Source: Marinobacter nauticus (GTDB lineage: Bacteria; Pseudomonadota; Gammaproteobacteria; Pseudomonadales; Oleiphilaceae). Taken from it: a stretch of 64,000 bases of DNA. The stretch spans positions 186,001 to 250,000 of the forward strand of contig NZ_RBJB01000004.1 in the NCBI RefSeq assembly GCF_003634635.1, in the 5' to 3' direction. Both the position numbers and the translations under genes were made by a program. Positions 1 through 13,593 of the stretch are shown one piece after another; within the stretch, counting starts at the first letter, position 1; each line of letters starts with the position of its first letter. The notes beneath the pieces were generated by a model. The model searched no databases. It worked only from the letters and a program-made list of their open reading frames with translations, and was not told the DNA's origin.

Positions 1-1
1 G

Positions 2-472
2 GCCGGTGAAGTGCGGTCTCAGGGCTTGGAACTGGAAGCCCAGACCCAACCCATCGATAGCCTGATCATGACCTTGAGCTATACGCTACAGGATGTTGAA
101 ATAACCAAAGACAACTCCGGCCTGAAAGGCCAGACACCGGTGTGGGTGCCTGAGCACCTGCTGTCAGTCTGGGCCGATTACGGGTTCTACCGTGGTCCGC
201 TGAACGGTCTGGTAGCCGGCATCGGCACCCGCTACATCGGCGAATCGGAATACAACGCCGCCACTAATGAAGATAGCGTTCCGGATGTCACCCTGGTGGA
301 TATCGCACTGCGCTACGATCTCGGCCAACTGGCTCACACCCTGCGCGGCACAGAGCTGGGGCTGTCGGTTAACAACCTGACCAATGAGCGCTATTACAGC
401 TGTTTTGACAGTGCGAACTGCTGGTTTGGGGAAGAACGGACGGTGGAGGCGTCGGTGTCTTACGCGTTCTGA
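2..472 (+). CDS. TonB-dependent siderophore receptor, C-terminal fragment
   Basis: The reading frame is open at the left window edge, so only the last ~157 residues are present. The fragment has the alternating hydrophobic pattern of outer-membrane beta strands, a near-terminal NNLTNERYYSCF motif (the NLFDKxYxxxC signature of ferric-siderophore receptors of the FhuA/FpvA type), then a GEERTVEASVSYAF ending. The final aromatic residue is the usual outer-membrane sorting signal. By family it would import a ferric siderophore using TonB energy. The substrate cannot be read from this piece. It converges with glmS, and a hairpin lies between them. Confidence 0.85.
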   Translation, partial: AGEVRSQGLELEAQTQPIDSLIMTLSYTLQDVEITKDNSGLKGQTPVWVPEHLLSVWADYGFYRGPLNGLVAGIGTRYIGESEYNAATNEDSVPDVTLVDIALRYDLGQLAHTLRGTELGLSVNNLTNERYYSCFDSANCWFGEERTVEASVSYAF

Positions 473-489
473 TCGGAAACTCGGGAACA

Positions 490-526
490 GGCATAGGCCG
501 GAGCAAGGGAGCATCCGGCCCGTGCC
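490..526. terminator. Hairpin between convergent receptor gene and glmS
   Basis: GGCCGGA (496-502) pairs with TCCGGCC (514-520). The stem is extended by GGCA/TGCC (490-493 with 523-526) across a 2-nt mismatch. It lies between two convergent stop codons, as expected for a bidirectional terminator. There is no U-tract on either side, so function is inferred. Confidence 0.45.
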
Positions 527-533
527 CATTACA

Positions 534-2366
534 TTACTCCACCGTCACACTCTTGGCCAGATTTCGCGGCTGGTCCACGTCCGTACCCTTCAATACCGCC
601 ACATGATATGACAACAGCTGCAGTGGCACGGTGTACACGATGGGCGCGGTGATCTCATGCACGGATGGCAGTTGCATCACGTGGATGCCTTCTTCCGGCT
701 TCACATCCGCCGCCTTGTCGGCAAAAACAAACAGCTCACCGCCACGGGCGCGAACTTCCTCCAGATTGGATTTCAGCTTTTCCACCAGGTCGTTGTTCGG
801 TGCCACCGTGACTACCGGCATTTCACTGTCCACCAATGCCAGAGGACCGTGTTTGAGCTCGCCGGCGGGATAGGCCTCGGCGTGGATGTAAGAGATTTCC
901 TTGAGCTTGAGGGCCCCTTCCATCGCCACCGGGAACTGAGAGCCGCGGCCCAGGAACAGGCTGTGGTTCTTGTCCATAAACGCCTTGGACATTTCTTCAA
1001 TGTCGGCATCCAGGGCGAGGATATCACTCACCTGCTTGGGCAACTGATGAATGGCGGCAACGATGTCTGCCTCTTTCTCTTCACTCAGGCCATTATGGCG
1101 CGCCAGAGCCAGGGTAAAGATCAGCAAGGCGGTCAGCTGGGTGGTGAACGCCTTGGTCGACGCCACACCAATTTCCGGACCGGCCTGGGTCATGATGACC
1201 AGATCGGATTCCCGCACCAGCGAGCTGCCCGGCACGTTGCAGATGGCCAGAGCCGCGCGGAAGCCCGCCTGTTTGGCCTGGCGCAATGCCGCCAGAGTGT
1301 CGGCGGTTTCACCAGACTGGGAAATGCACAGGAACAGGGTGTCGGGCTGAATCACGTGTTTGCGGTAGCGGAACTCGGAAGCGACTTCCACCGAACAAGG
1401 CACGCCGGCCAGTTCCTCAATCCAGTAGCGGGCCACCATGCCGGCATGGTACGAAGTGCCACAGGCGATGATCTGGACGTGACGGACGTTATCCAGCAGG
1501 TTGGCCGCATCGGTTCCCAAGGCTTGCTCCAGGACCCGGCTGTCGGTGATCCGGCCTTCCATGGTGGCCTTGATCACTTTCGGTTGCTCGTAGATTTCCT
1601 TGAGCATGAAGTGGCGGTATTCACCTTTGTCCGCAGAGTCAGCACCGTGTTCAAAACGGGTAATGGTCCGCTCCACCGGCTGACCACTGCGATCGTGGAT
1701 GCGGATGTTGTCCTTGCGGATATCGGCGATATCGCCCTCTTCCAGGAACATGAAGCGGTCGGTCACCGGCAACAGGGCCAGCTGGTCAGACGCGATAAAG
1801 TTCTCGCCAATACCGACGCCAACCACCAGAGGGCTGCCCTCGCGACAGACCACCAGGTGATCCGGCTCATCGGCATGAACAACGGCCAGGGCGTAGGCAC
1901 CGCGCAGACGCTGAATGGCCGACTTTACCGCCTCATAGAGTTTGCCCTGTTCACGGAAGTATTTCTCGATCAGGTGCGCGACCACCTCGGTATCGGTCTG
2001 GGAGGTAAACTCAAAACCCTCGGCCCTGAGTTCATCCCGGAGTTCCTGGTAATTCTCAATGATGCCGTTATGGACGATGGCCAGCCGCTCGCCGGACATA
2101 TGGGGATGGGCGTTTACCTGAGAGGGCTCGCCGTGGGTGGCCCAGCGAGTGTGGGCGATACCCAGGTGACCAGCCAGGGGGTTTGCTTCAATGGCATCAG
2201 CCAGGGCCGCCACCTTGCCAACTTCCCGGGCTCGCTGCACCAGGTGCTGGCCATTGATGACGGCCATGCCGGCGGAGTCGTACCCCCGGTATTCCAGGCG
2301 GCGCAGGCCCTCCAGCAGAATACCCTGGACATCCCGTTCAGATACCGCTCCTACAATCCCACACAT
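534..2366 (-). CDS. glmS: Glutamine-fructose-6-phosphate aminotransferase (isomerizing)
   Basis: Makes glucosamine-6-phosphate from fructose-6-phosphate and glutamine, the first committed step to UDP-GlcNAc for peptidoglycan and LPS. The 610 aa match the usual length. The protein starts [10 protein letters not shown], with the class II glutamine-amidotransferase nucleophile Cys directly after the initiator Met. The N-terminal glutaminase domain (about 1-240) carries RGYDSAG and HTRWATHG. Two SIS sugar-isomerase domains follow ([17 protein letters not shown]), and the C-terminus [13 protein letters not shown] is the conserved tail. It lies downstream of glmU on the same strand with a 29-bp gap, the same order as in E. 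coli atp-glmUS. Confidence 0.98.
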   Translation of the reverse strand: MCGIVGAVSERDVQGILLEGLRRLEYRGYDSAGMAVINGQHLVQRAREVGKVAALADAIEANPLAGHLGIAHTRWATHGEPSQVNAHPHMSGERLAIVHNGIIENYQELRDELRAEGFEFTSQTDTEVVAHLIEKYFREQGKLYEAVKSAIQRLRGAYALAVVHADEPDHLVVCREGSPLVVGVGIGENFIASDQLALLPVTDRFMFLEEGDIADIRKDNIRIHDRSGQPVERTITRFEHGADSADKGEYRHFMLKEIYEQPKVIKATMEGRITDSRVLEQALGTDAANLLDNVRHVQIIACGTSYHAGMVARYWIEELAGVPCSVEVASEFRYRKHVIQPDTLFLCISQSGETADTLAALRQAKQAGFRAALAICNVPGSSLVRESDLVIMTQAGPEIGVASTKAFTTQLTALLIFTLALARHNGLSEEKEADIVAAIHQLPKQVSDILALDADIEEMSKAFMDKNHSLFLGRGSQFPVAMEGALKLKEISYIHAEAYPAGELKHGPLALVDSEMPVVTVAPNNDLVEKLKSNLEEVRARGGELFVFADKAADVKPEEGIHVMQLPSVHEITAPIVYTVPLQLLSYHVAVLKGTDVDQPRNLAKSVTVE

Positions 2367-2395
2367 GCTGTTATCACCTGTTCGTTAATCGTTGG

Positions 2396-3760
2396 TTACG
2401 CTTTTTTCGGCCGTTCCCAGCCGGCGATGTTGCGCTGCTTGCCACGGGCCACCGCCAGTTCCCCTTCGCTGATATCGCGGGTAATGGTCGAGCCGGCACC
2501 AATGGTGGCCTGTTCTGCTACGTTCACCGGGGCGACCAGTGAGGTATTGGAGCCGACAAATACCCCGTCACCCAATACCGTCTGGTGTTTGTTCACACCA
2601 TCATAATTGCAGGTGATGGTACCTGCACCCACATTCACATTACGGCCCAGTGAGGCATCACCAACGTAACTGAGGTGATTGATCTTGCTGCCCTCACCCA
2701 CCACGGCCTTCTTGGTTTCGACAAAATTGCCAACCTTGGTGTTGGCGGCCAGTTCAGTTCCCGGGCGCAGACGTGCGAATGGCCCGATCTGGGCGTTGGC
2801 ACCCACTACAGCACCTTCAATCACGCTGTTGGCCTTGATCTCGGCACCGTCGGCGATGGTGGCGTCTTTGATCACACAGTTGGGTCCGATCACGACGTTG
2901 TTGCCGAGGCTCACCCGGCCTTCAAAGACCGCATTCACGTCTATCCACAGGTCGTTGCCAATGGTGAGCTCACCGCGCACCTCAATGCGGGCCGGGTCCG
3001 CCAGGGATGCACCCTCGGTCATCAAACGCTCGGCTTGCTGACGCTGGTACCAGCGCTCCAGTTCCGCCAGTTGCAGGCGGTTATTCACGCCCTGAACCTC
3101 AAACGGATTCAGCGGCTGGGAAACCGTCACTGACAAGCCGTGGTCGACCGCCATCGCGATAATGTCAGTCAGATAATACTCGCCCTGGGCATTGCTGTTG
3201 GACAGAGCGGGCAGCCATTGCTTCAGATGACGGGCGGATACCGCGAGAATGCCGGTGTTCACTTCCTGAATCTGCTGCTGTTCAGCGGTCGCGTCTTTCT
3301 GCTCAACGATGGCCTGAACCAGGCCTTGTTCGTTGCGAACGATCCGGCCATAACCGTGGGGGTTGTCCATATCCACCGTCAGCAAAGCCAGATTCCGTTC
3401 GTCCAGGTCGGCGACCATGGTTTCCAGGGTATCTTTGCGAGTCAGAGGGACGTCACCGTACAACACCAACACCCGGGCATCATCCGGCAGTGCCGGCAGT
3501 GCCTGGGCCACGGCATGGCCGGTGCCCAGCTGTTCGGTCTGCAACACCCAGTTCACCGAGTCGTCTTCCAGAGACGCCCGAACCTGATCGGCTCCGTGAC
3601 CAATCACCGTGTGAATTTTCTCCGCGCCCAGTTGTTTTGCGGTATCAACCACATGGTGCAGCATGGCTTTACCCGCCACCGGGTGCAGCACCTTGGGCAG
3701 GGAGGATTTCATGCGGGAGCCCTGGCCTGCGGCCAGGATCACAACGTGTAACGCGCTCAT
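2396..3760 (-). CDS. glmU: Bifunctional GlcNAc-1-P uridyltransferase / GlcN-1-P acetyltransferase
   Basis: Catalyses the last two steps to UDP-GlcNAc in the cytoplasm. The N-terminal half is a pyrophosphorylase with the nucleotide-binding loop [18 protein letters not shown]. The C-terminal half is a left-handed beta-helix built of hexapeptide repeats ([22 protein letters not shown]) with the acetyltransferase region [13 protein letters not shown] chose the start at 3760 ([10 protein letters not shown]; 454 aa, family norm about 456). The frame is open 11 codons further, but those residues do not resemble GlmU, and a GGAG lies upstream of 3760. It sits after the atp operon terminator, so it needs its own promoter or read-through. 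Confidence 0.97.
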   Translation of the reverse strand: MSALHVVILAAGQGSRMKSSLPKVLHPVAGKAMLHHVVDTAKQLGAEKIHTVIGHGADQVRASLEDDSVNWVLQTEQLGTGHAVAQALPALPDDARVLVLYGDVPLTRKDTLETMVADLDERNLALLTVDMDNPHGYGRIVRNEQGLVQAIVEQKDATAEQQQIQEVNTGILAVSARHLKQWLPALSNSNAQGEYYLTDIIAMAVDHGLSVTVSQPLNPFEVQGVNNRLQLAELERWYQRQQAERLMTEGASLADPARIEVRGELTIGNDLWIDVNAVFEGRVSLGNNVVIGPNCVIKDATIADGAEIKANSVIEGAVVGANAQIGPFARLRPGTELAANTKVGNFVETKKAVVGEGSKINHLSYVGDASLGRNVNVGAGTITCNYDGVNKHQTVLGDGVFVGSNTSLVAPVNVAEQATIGAGSTITRDISEGELAVARGKQRNIAGWERPKKA

Positions 3761-3798
3761 GGGGCAATCAGCTCCGGTATTCAAAACGTCCATAAATG

Positions 3799-3872
3799 AA
3801 AAAACCGCGTCCCGGTGGAATCGCCGACACTCCGTTTCCGGAGTACCGGGCCCTCCACCTGAGGATGCGGTT
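3799..3872 (-). terminator. Large nested terminator of the atp operon
   Basis: On the minus strand, downstream of atpC, AACCGC (plus-strand 3867-3872) pairs with GCGGTT, AGGTGGA pairs with TCCACC, and an apical perfect hairpin ACTCCG/CGGAGT sits at 3829-3844. The outer stem is followed by six Ts (A-run at 3799-3804 on the plus strand). This is a long compound Rho-independent terminator separating atpC from glmU. Confidence 0.8.
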
Positions 3873-3910
3873 CACTGTCAGGCCAGTCCGGGCGCTGACA
3901 CAGGCTCTGC

Positions 3911-4333
3911 TTAGCGCAGGTGCTTGCGCAGCTTCTGGATGGTGCGCAGCTGAGCGGCAGCTTCGGCCAGCTCGGCGGCAGCACGCGAGTACTCGAACTC
4001 GCCTGTCTTGTTCGCCAGTGCCTTCTCGGCTTGCTTCTGGGCTTCCAGGGCCGCTGCTTCGTCCACATCCTTTGCACGAACGGCGGTGTCGGCCATCAGG
4101 GTAACCAGATTGGGCTGTACTTCCAGATAACCACCGGATACGTACAGAATCTCCTCACTGCCACCCTGCTTAATGATCCGCACTGCGCCGGGCTTCAGCT
4201 CGGTCAGTAGCGGAGCATGGCCATACTGGATGCCAAGCTCACCTTCGGTACCGGTGGCGATCAGCATCTCCACCAGGCCCGAATAGATTTTTTCCTCGGC
4301 ACTTACGACGTCACAATGTACGGTCATAGCCAT
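3911..4333 (-). CDS. atpC: F1Fo ATP synthase subunit epsilon
   Basis: Central-stalk subunit of F1 that couples rotation and inhibits ATP hydrolysis. The 140 aa match the family. The N-terminal beta-sandwich begins [19 protein letters not shown] and contains [19 protein letters not shown], the hallmark of epsilon. The C-terminal helical hairpin (about 90-140) is rich in Ala, Glu and Arg. It is the last gene of the atp operon, 38 bp after atpD, and is followed by a strong terminator. Confidence 0.97.
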   Translation of the reverse strand: MAMTVHCDVVSAEEKIYSGLVEMLIATGTEGELGIQYGHAPLLTELKPGAVRIIKQGGSEEILYVSGGYLEVQPNLVTLMADTAVRAKDVDEAAALEAQKQAEKALANKTGEFEYSRAAAELAEAAAQLRTIQKLRKHLR

Positions 4334-4371
4334 TTCATACGCCTCTTGGGTCAGAAAGGAAAAAAGGTGTC

Positions 4372-6682
<2,311 letters not shown>

Positions 6683-6752
6683 ATGTCACTGCCTTTTCAA
6701 GTTAGACACTCAAATGGACCAGCAGGCCCGCACAACGGCGGGCCTTTTGGAT

Positions 6753-8297
6753 TTACCAGCTCTGAGTGGTCTTGAATTTCTCCAGAGCAGCTTTGAGGCC
6801 GGCAGTGATGTCGTCGTTGAAGTTACCTTCAGGGCCGATCTTGTCCAGAAGTTCCTTCTGCTCGGACCGCATCCAGTCCAGCAGTTGGGCTTCGAACTTC
6901 ACAACCTTGTTGACATCCACATCGTCCAGGAAGCCTTCGTTCGCTGCGAACAGTACGGTACCCATTTCCGCAACGGTCATCGGGCTGTACTGGTTCTGCT
7001 TCATCAGCTCGGTGACGCGCTGACCATGCTCCAGCTGCTTACGGGTTGCTTCGTCGAGGTCAGAAGCGAACTGGGCAAACGCCGCCAGTTCCCGGTACTG
7101 GGCCAGGGCCAGACGGATGTTACCGCCGAGCTTCTTCATGATCTTGGTCTGGGCTGCACCACCTACCCGGGATACGGAGATACCGGCGTTCATGGCCGGA
7201 CGGATACCGGAGTTGAACAGGTTGGTTTCCAGGAAGATCTGACCATCGGTAATGGAGATTACGTTGGTCGGTACGAACGCAGACACGTCACCAGCCTGAG
7301 TCTCGATGATCGGCAGCGCGGTCAGGGAACCGGTCTTGCCTTTCACTTCGCCGTTGGTGAACTGCTCAACGTAGTCAGCATTTACACGGGACGCACGCTC
7401 CAGCAGACGGGAGTGCAGGTAGAAAACGTCACCCGGGAATGCTTCACGTCCCGGCGGACGACGCAGCAGCAGGGAGATCTGACGGTAGGCAACGGCCTGT
7501 TTGGACAGGTCATCGTATACGATCAGGGCGTCTTCACCGCGGTCGCGGAAGAACTCACCCATGGAAGTACCGGCGTACGGAGCCAGGAACTGCATGGCGG
7601 CCGGATCGGCGGCGCCAGCAGCAACCACGATGGTGTGGTCCATGGCACCGTGCTCTTCCAGCTTGCGCACAACGGCGGCAATGGAAGACTGCTTCTGGCC
7701 AACGGCAACGTAGATACACTTGATGCCGGTGTGCTTCTGGTTGATGATCGCGTCGATGGCAACCGCGGTCTTACCGATCTGACGGTCGCCGATGATCAGC
7801 TCACGCTGGCCGCGGCCGATGGGAACCATGGTATCGATGGCTTTCAGACCAGTCTGTACCGGCTCGTCAACGGACTGACGGGCGATAACGCCAGGTGCAA
7901 CCTTCTCGACCGGGGAGGTCAGGCTGTTGCCCAGCTCGCCCTTACCGTCGATGGGGTTACCCAGGGAGTCAACCACACGGCCCAGCAGTTCGTTACCAAC
8001 GGGTACTTCCAGGATACGACCAGTACAACGTACCTTCTGGCCTTCGGCCAGACCTTCGTAGTCACCCAGAACAACCGCACCAACAGAATCACGCTCCAGG
8101 TTCAGCGCCATGCCGTATGTGCCGTTGGCAAATTCAATCATCTCGCCGTACATAACGTCGGCCAGACCGTGGATCAGCACGATACCGTCAGATACAGACA
8201 GGATCGTACCTTCGTTTTTTGCTTCGGAAGAGATGTCGAGTTTCTCGATTCTCTTCTTGATGATGTCACTGATCTCGGATGGATTCAGTTGCTGCAT
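6753..8297 (-). CDS. atpA: F1Fo ATP synthase subunit alpha
   Basis: Non-catalytic nucleotide-binding subunit of F1. It begins [20 protein letters not shown]. Walker A is [13 protein letters not shown], and the signature [20 protein letters not shown] is intact. The start at 8297 has GAGGACAAAGGC upstream and gives 514 aa. Codons upstream of it in the same frame overlap the end of atpH and look unrelated. The C-terminal helical domain ends FKTTQSW. Confidence 0.98.
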   Translation of the reverse strand: MQQLNPSEISDIIKKRIEKLDISSEAKNEGTILSVSDGIVLIHGLADVMYGEMIEFANGTYGMALNLERDSVGAVVLGDYEGLAEGQKVRCTGRILEVPVGNELLGRVVDSLGNPIDGKGELGNSLTSPVEKVAPGVIARQSVDEPVQTGLKAIDTMVPIGRGQRELIIGDRQIGKTAVAIDAIINQKHTGIKCIYVAVGQKQSSIAAVVRKLEEHGAMDHTIVVAAGAADPAAMQFLAPYAGTSMGEFFRDRGEDALIVYDDLSKQAVAYRQISLLLRRPPGREAFPGDVFYLHSRLLERASRVNADYVEQFTNGEVKGKTGSLTALPIIETQAGDVSAFVPTNVISITDGQIFLETNLFNSGIRPAMNAGISVSRVGGAAQTKIMKKLGGNIRLALAQYRELAAFAQFASDLDEATRKQLEHGQRVTELMKQNQYSPMTVAEMGTVLFAANEGFLDDVDVNKVVKFEAQLLDWMRSEQKELLDKIGPEGNFNDDITAGLKAALEKFKTTQSW

Positions 8298-8325
8298 GCC
8301 TTTGTCCTCAAACCTTGTGCTGAAA

Positions 8326-8862
8326 TCAGGAGCCCAGAGCCCTGGCCATTCTGGCCAGTTTGCCACGGACTGAAGCGTCGATAACCAGGTCGCCTGTTCG
8401 TACGATCACGCCACCGATCAGGGACTGATCCACGGTGGTCTCGAGTTCGACCTTGCGCTCCAGCTTTTTGGACAGTGCGTCGATCAGTTTCTGCTGCTCG
8501 TCTGCAGACAAGTCGAATGCGGTATCGATTGTCAGGTGCACAGACTTCTCAAGGTCTGCACGGTACAAACGGAACAAAGCAGAAATCTCCGGCAGCAGGG
8601 CCAGACGCTTGTTTTCAGCAAGAATCAACAGGAAGTTTCTGAGTGCTTCAGGCAGCGGCTCTTCAAAACACTCTGCGAAGAGTTCCGCCTTGCGTTGCTC
8701 AGACAGGCCGGGGTTGGCCAGGATGTTCTTTACCTCTTGGTCAGCCGCAACCTGAGCGGCAAAAGCCAGAGCCTGATCCCATTGATCAACGGCGTTCTGG
8801 TCCTGCGCGGCATCAAAAACGGCCTTCGCGTAGGGTCGGGCTAACGTTGTAAGTTCTGCCAT
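8326..8862 (-). CDS. atpH: F1Fo ATP synthase subunit delta
   Basis: Peripheral-stalk protein joining F1 to the b subunits. It begins [19 protein letters not shown] (the delta signature ARPYAKAxF), and the C-terminal domain carries [20 protein letters not shown], both diagnostic. At 178 aa it has the family length. It lies between atpF (12-bp gap) and atpA (28-bp gap). Confidence 0.97.
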   Translation of the reverse strand: MAELTTLARPYAKAVFDAAQDQNAVDQWDQALAFAAQVAADQEVKNILANPGLSEQRKAELFAECFEEPLPEALRNFLLILAENKRLALLPEISALFRLYRADLEKSVHLTIDTAFDLSADEQQKLIDALSKKLERKVELETTVDQSLIGGVIVRTGDLVIDASVRGKLARMARALGS

Positions 8863-8874
8863 GATGACCCTCGT

Positions 8875-9345
8875 TTAGAGTTCTGCGGCCAGCTTTTCCA
8901 GCATCTCGCTGTGAGCTTTGGCGTCTACAGAGGTTTCCAGAATCTTCTCGGCACCGGCAACGGCCAGGGTGGCCACTTCTGCTCTGAGTGCGTCGCGAGC
9001 CTGAACACGCTCCTGTTGAATTTCCGCCCTGGCCTGCTCAATAAGCTTTTCGCCTTCTTTGCGGGCATCCTCTTTGGAGGCTTCCACAATCTGGGCGGCA
9101 CGCTTGTTGGCCTGGTCAATCAGGGCTGCAGCTTCTTCTTTCGCCTTTTGCAGTTCTTTGGTGGCTTTTTCCTGGGCCAGTTCGAGATCGAGTGATGCCC
9201 GATCGGCCGCGGATAGGCCATCTGCAATTTTCTTCTGGCGCGCTTCCATGGCAGCCGTAATCGGCGGCCATACATATTTGACGCAGAACCAGACGAAAAT
9301 AGCGAAGGCAATCGATTGCCCTATCAACGTAAGGTTTATATTCAC
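8875..9345 (-). CDS. atpF: F1Fo ATP synthase subunit b
   Basis: Peripheral stator stalk, 156 aa. A single N-terminal membrane helix (about residues 5-27, [20 protein letters not shown]) is followed by a long charged coiled coil rich in Ala, Glu, Lys and Arg. The start codon is GTG at 9345 with an AAGAGG ribosome site 9 bases upstream. No in-frame ATG fits the b-subunit N-terminus. Confidence 0.97.
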   Translation of the reverse strand: MNINLTLIGQSIAFAIFVWFCVKYVWPPITAAMEARQKKIADGLSAADRASLDLELAQEKATKELQKAKEEAAALIDQANKRAAQIVEASKEDARKEGEKLIEQARAEIQQERVQARDALRAEVATLAVAGAEKILETSVDAKAHSEMLEKLAAEL

Positions 9346-9431
9346 GGCGATATACCTCTTGCTATTCGTTGCGTCCTGGTTTCCGGAAGGAGGGGCGCGG
9401 CCTTAGCCGGCGCCCACAGCTCTCGGTTTAA

Positions 9432-9686
<255 letters not shown>

Positions 9687-9713
9687 TTAAGGGTTTGTTT
9701 ATTTAAGGGTTAA

Positions 9714-10583
<870 letters not shown>

Positions 10584-10991
10584 TCATCGCTGTGGTCGCG
10601 GCCGGATGAGCCAGCGCAATGCCGTACCCAACACAACCATCACAGCAAAAGTGAATAACAGAGCCGGTACGTGGACTGGCTCCATTAAAGTGAAAACGGC
10701 CGCAAAAAACACTGCGGTAAGGGCCAGCTTGATGCTCTCTGCCCTGAATATGTTGCTCACTGCCAGGTGCATCTGTCGGGCACCCTGATAACGATAAGCG
10801 CGGTGAGCAAAGTACGCGTTTGGTATGACAAAAATAAGACCGCCAATGAGGGCGGAATACCCGGCCAAACAACTTTCCAACAACCACAACAGGCTCAGAA
10901 TCAGCAGAACCGCCATCTCTATAATCAACCACTTGCCAAGTGGTACGTACGTGATGGCTCTCGAAGAACGGTTCATATCACCAGCTGTCAT
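10584..10991 (-). CDS. atpI: ATP synthase assembly protein I
   Basis: Small membrane protein with four predicted helices (for example WLIIEMAVLLILSLLWLL and LALTAVFFAAVFTLM), first gene of the atp operon. AtpI family members help assemble the c-ring or act as Mg2+/Ca2+ channels. They are poorly conserved, and the assignment rests on size (135 aa), topology and position. The start is uncertain. The promoter at 11006-11034 would initiate near 10999, leaving only about 8 nt before ATG 10991. The in-frame ATG at 10976 (MNRSSRAITY) would have a more normal leader. Confidence 0.88.
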   Translation of the reverse strand: MTAGDMNRSSRAITYVPLGKWLIIEMAVLLILSLLWLLESCLAGYSALIGGLIFVIPNAYFAHRAYRYQGARQMHLAVSNIFRAESIKLALTAVFFAAVFTLMEPVHVPALLFTFAVMVVLGTALRWLIRPRPQR

Positions 10992-11005
10992 TCCAAGCGC
11001 GCGGA

Positions 11006-11034
11006 ATTATATGTGTTAACCGATAGGTGTTCAA
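11006..11034 (-). promoter_or_regulatory. Sigma-70 promoter of the atp operon
   Basis: Read on the minus strand: -35 TTGAAC (plus 11029-11034), exactly 17-bp spacer, -10 TATAAT (plus 11006-11011). The -10 is perfect and the -35 matches four of six. It lies directly in front of atpI. Confidence 0.82.
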
Positions 11035-11058
11035 CATAACCGCACGGAAAAATTGGCG

Positions 11059-11090
11059 AAAAAGTGAGCAGATTTTGCCGCCGAAATCTG
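11059..11090 (-). terminator. Probable terminator after parB
   Basis: Minus-strand hairpin CAGATTT (11084-11090) / AAATCTG (11069-11075) with an 8-nt loop, followed by CTCAC and a run of five Ts. It separates the par-mnmG transcription unit from the atp promoter. The offset of the T-run weakens the call. Confidence 0.5.
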
Positions 11091-11193
11091 AAGTTTTACA
11101 CAGGTTGTGTTGCTCATCGATCGCCACAACCACATGTGGTGTTTCCGGCACCAGACGGGACTTTAGGATGATTTTCAGGTTTTATCGGGCCGA

Positions 11194-12081
11194 CTAGCGG
11201 ATGTGGCCCAGAATGCCGTCAAGCTCGTCCAGTGAACTGTACTCAATCACCAGCTTGCCTTTGCCCCGTTTACCATGATTGATCGCCACCCGGGCACCGA
11301 GCCGGTCAGACAGATCGTCCTGCAAGGCCCGGATGTTCGGATCAAGAGCCGGCTTGGTGTTGTCTTTGTCTTCCGGTTTTTCCTGCTGAACCCGGCGCAC
11401 CAGGGCTTCAGTCTGGCGTACCGACAGCGATTTGGCGACCACCTGACGGGCCACCTGCATCTGCTGCTCCGGTGGCAGGGTGAGCATGGCACGACCGTGA
11501 CCCATTTCCAGATCACCATGCTCCAGCATTACCCTTACGTCTTCGGTCAGGCCGATCAACCGCAACAGGTTGGTGATCGTCGTTCGGGACTTGCCCACCG
11601 CCTCGGCCACCTGAGCCTGGGTCAGGCCGAACTCGTCCTGCAGGCGCTGCAGGGCGAAGGCTTCTTCAATAGGGTTCAGGTTTTCGCGCTGGATGTTCTC
11701 GATCAGCGCCATCGCAATGGCGGCTTCATCCGGGACATCGCGGATAATGGCAGGAATACGGTCCAGTTCTGCCAGCTGGGTGGCACGCCAGCGGCGCTCA
11801 CCGGCAATCAGTTCATAACGGCCTTCCGAAACCGGACGCACCACGACCGGCTGCATCACGCCCTGCTGACGAATGGAGTCTGCCAGTTCCTGCAGAGCGG
11901 CGGGATCCATATCCCGGCGCGGCTGATAACGACCACGCTGGATCAGGTCGACCGGGATCTCACGCAGTTCACCATCGTGATCACTGGTCTCCTGATTGAG
12001 ATTCACCTTCGAGCCCTGGAGCAGTGCCCCCAGTCCCCGTTCGCCCAAGCCTCGCTTCTTCGCCGCCATGGTAGTTGTCAT
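11194..12081 (-). CDS. parB: Chromosome-partitioning protein ParB
   Basis: CTP-dependent sliding clamp that loads at parS and organises the origin region. The 295 aa contain the N-terminal GLGERGLGALL segment that stimulates ParA, the ParB/Srx fold with the CTP-binding motif ELIAGERRWRATQLA, ENIQRENLNPIEEA, and a helix-turn-helix (LTQAQVAEAVGKSRTTITNLLR) for parS binding. The C-terminus is a basic dimerisation domain. ATG 12069 (MAAKKRGLG) is an alternative start. Two parS-type sites lie in recF about 23 kb away. Confidence 0.96.
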   Translation of the reverse strand: MTTTMAAKKRGLGERGLGALLQGSKVNLNQETSDHDGELREIPVDLIQRGRYQPRRDMDPAALQELADSIRQQGVMQPVVVRPVSEGRYELIAGERRWRATQLAELDRIPAIIRDVPDEAAIAMALIENIQRENLNPIEEAFALQRLQDEFGLTQAQVAEAVGKSRTTITNLLRLIGLTEDVRVMLEHGDLEMGHGRAMLTLPPEQQMQVARQVVAKSLSVRQTEALVRRVQQEKPEDKDNTKPALDPNIRALQDDLSDRLGARVAINHGKRGKGKLVIEYSSLDELDGILGHIR

Positions 12082-12129
12082 TCTTCCTGTTGAAATAGTG
12101 GGTGCATGGTTGCCTGACGGCGATCTATG

Positions 12130-12924
12130 TTACACCGCAACCGCGGGCGATGTCTTTTTCGATCCGTGCCGGCGTACCATCTCGCCAGCCAGCGCCAGAT
12201 AAGCCACCGCACCTTTGGACACCCGATCATACTTGAGTGCCGGCATGCCGTAGCTGGGCGCTTCTGCCAGCCGGACATTACGGGGAATCACCGCCCGGTA
12301 AACCTTGTCACCGAAATATTCACTGAGCTGACCGGAGACATCCAGAGTCAGACTGTTGCGGGGGTCGTACATGGTGCGCAGGATACCCTCAATCTCCAGA
12401 TTGGGATTGACCGTTTCCTGAATCTGCTGGACGGTGTTCATCAGTGCCGCCAGCCCTTCCAGGGCATAATATTCACACTGCATCGGGATCAGTACCGAAT
12501 CCGCGGCAGACAGAGCATTCACGGTCAGCAGACTGAGTGAAGGCGGGCAATCAATCAGGATGTAGTCGTAGTTTTCCCGAACGGTGTTGAGGGTCAGCCG
12601 TAACCGGTGTTCCCGGCCAATCTCGTTCATCAGCTCCACTTCGGCGGCGGTCAGGTCACCGTTGGCGGGCAGCAGATCAAAACCGGAGGCTTCGGCGTGG
12701 ACGATCACGTCCGCCGGCGTAGCCCGTTTGGTCAGCACATCGTATCCCGACAGCTCCAGGGAATTTTTATCCACACCGCTGCCCATGGTGGCATTGCCCT
12801 GGGGATCCATATCTACCAGCAGCACCCGGCGCTTGGTGGCCGCCAGAGACGCGGCAAGATTGACGCAGGTGGTGGTTTTGCCCACACCGCCTTTCTGATT
12901 GGTCACTGCAATCACGCGCGCCAT
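12130..12924 (-). CDS. parA: Chromosome-partitioning ATPase ParA (Soj)
   Basis: Deviant Walker A ATPase that binds nucleoid DNA and drives origin segregation together with ParB. It begins MARVIAVTNQKGGVGKTTT, with the signature lysine in KGGVGKTT. The A' motif lies in LLVDMDPQGN and Walker B in YDYILIDCPPSLS. At 264 aa it is a chromosomal-type ParA without an N-terminal DNA-binding domain. It lies upstream of parB with a 48-bp gap. A perfect DnaA box lies inside the gene at 12767-12775. Confidence 0.97.
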   Translation of the reverse strand: MARVIAVTNQKGGVGKTTTCVNLAASLAATKRRVLLVDMDPQGNATMGSGVDKNSLELSGYDVLTKRATPADVIVHAEASGFDLLPANGDLTAAEVELMNEIGREHRLRLTLNTVRENYDYILIDCPPSLSLLTVNALSAADSVLIPMQCEYYALEGLAALMNTVQQIQETVNPNLEIEGILRTMYDPRNSLTLDVSGQLSEYFGDKVYRAVIPRNVRLAEAPSYGMPALKYDRVSKGAVAYLALAGEMVRRHGSKKTSPAVAV

Positions 12925-12947
12925 GCTTTGCCTCCTGCTGTTGAGGG

Positions 12948-13592
12948 TTACCGGTGTCGTTCAGCCCGGGCGACGATCAGTAAATGCCGTTCACCGTCGG
13001 CTCCGGGGACGGTCAGGGAATGGCTGGATTCTACCTGCCAGTCCGCCGGAAGGGCAGCTACTTCATCATCCGGATACTGGCCTTTCATGGCAAGGAACTC
13101 GCCGTCATTCGCGAGCAGACCGCCACACCAGGTCACCAGGTTTTCCAGCGCGGTAAAGGCCCGGCTGCTGATCTGGGTGAAGGGCTGATCGGGCTGGCAG
13201 TCTTCCGCCCGGCCGTGGATAACTTCAACGTTGTCCAGCCCGAGCTCAAGCACACACTGATTCAGGAATCGGGTTTTCTTGCCGTTGCTGTCCAGCAGGG
13301 TAAAGCGTTTTTCCGGGAACACAATGGCCAGCGGAATACCCGGCAGGCCGCCGCCGGCACCCACATCCAGCAAATGGTTTGTGGTCACCCAGGGCAGGAT
13401 GCTCAGACTGTCCAGCAACTGGCGGGAGACCATGACCCGCTCATCCCGCACGGCGGTCAGGTTGTAGGCCTTGTTCCACTTGTTCAGCAGAGCCAGAAAA
13501 GCCAGCAACTGTTGCTGCTGGCTGTCGGACAAAGACAGGTTCATGGCCGCGAGGCCGTCCCGAAGCTGGCCGGGCCACTGTGGATAACTCAT
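12948..13592 (-). CDS. rsmG: 16S rRNA (guanine527-N7)-methyltransferase
   Basis: SAM-dependent methyltransferase (GidB) acting on G527 of 16S rRNA. The glycine-rich SAM motif LLDVGAGGGLPGIPLAI is intact, followed by LLDSNGKKTRFLNQ and HGRAEDCQ. At 214 aa it has the normal length. It is one base downstream of mnmG and 23 bp before parA, so it is very likely co-transcribed (gidA-gidB-parA-parB). A perfect DnaA box covers codons 2-5. Confidence 0.96.
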   Translation of the reverse strand: MSYPQWPGQLRDGLAAMNLSLSDSQQQQLLAFLALLNKWNKAYNLTAVRDERVMVSRQLLDSLSILPWVTTNHLLDVGAGGGLPGIPLAIVFPEKRFTLLDSNGKKTRFLNQCVLELGLDNVEVIHGRAEDCQPDQPFTQISSRAFTALENLVTWCGGLLANDGEFLAMKGQYPDDEVAALPADWQVESSHSLTVPGADGERHLLIVARAERHR

Positions 13593-13593
13593 C

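Noticed and set aside
657..2606. 649-codon open frame antisense to glmS
   Set aside because: It mirrors glmS codons, has no ribosome site and its composition is not protein-like. High-GC genes commonly leave the opposite strand open.
11129..11140. ACCACATGTGGT palindrome between parB and atpI
   Set aside because: 12-bp perfect palindrome, but no known operator or terminator features. Chance is plausible.
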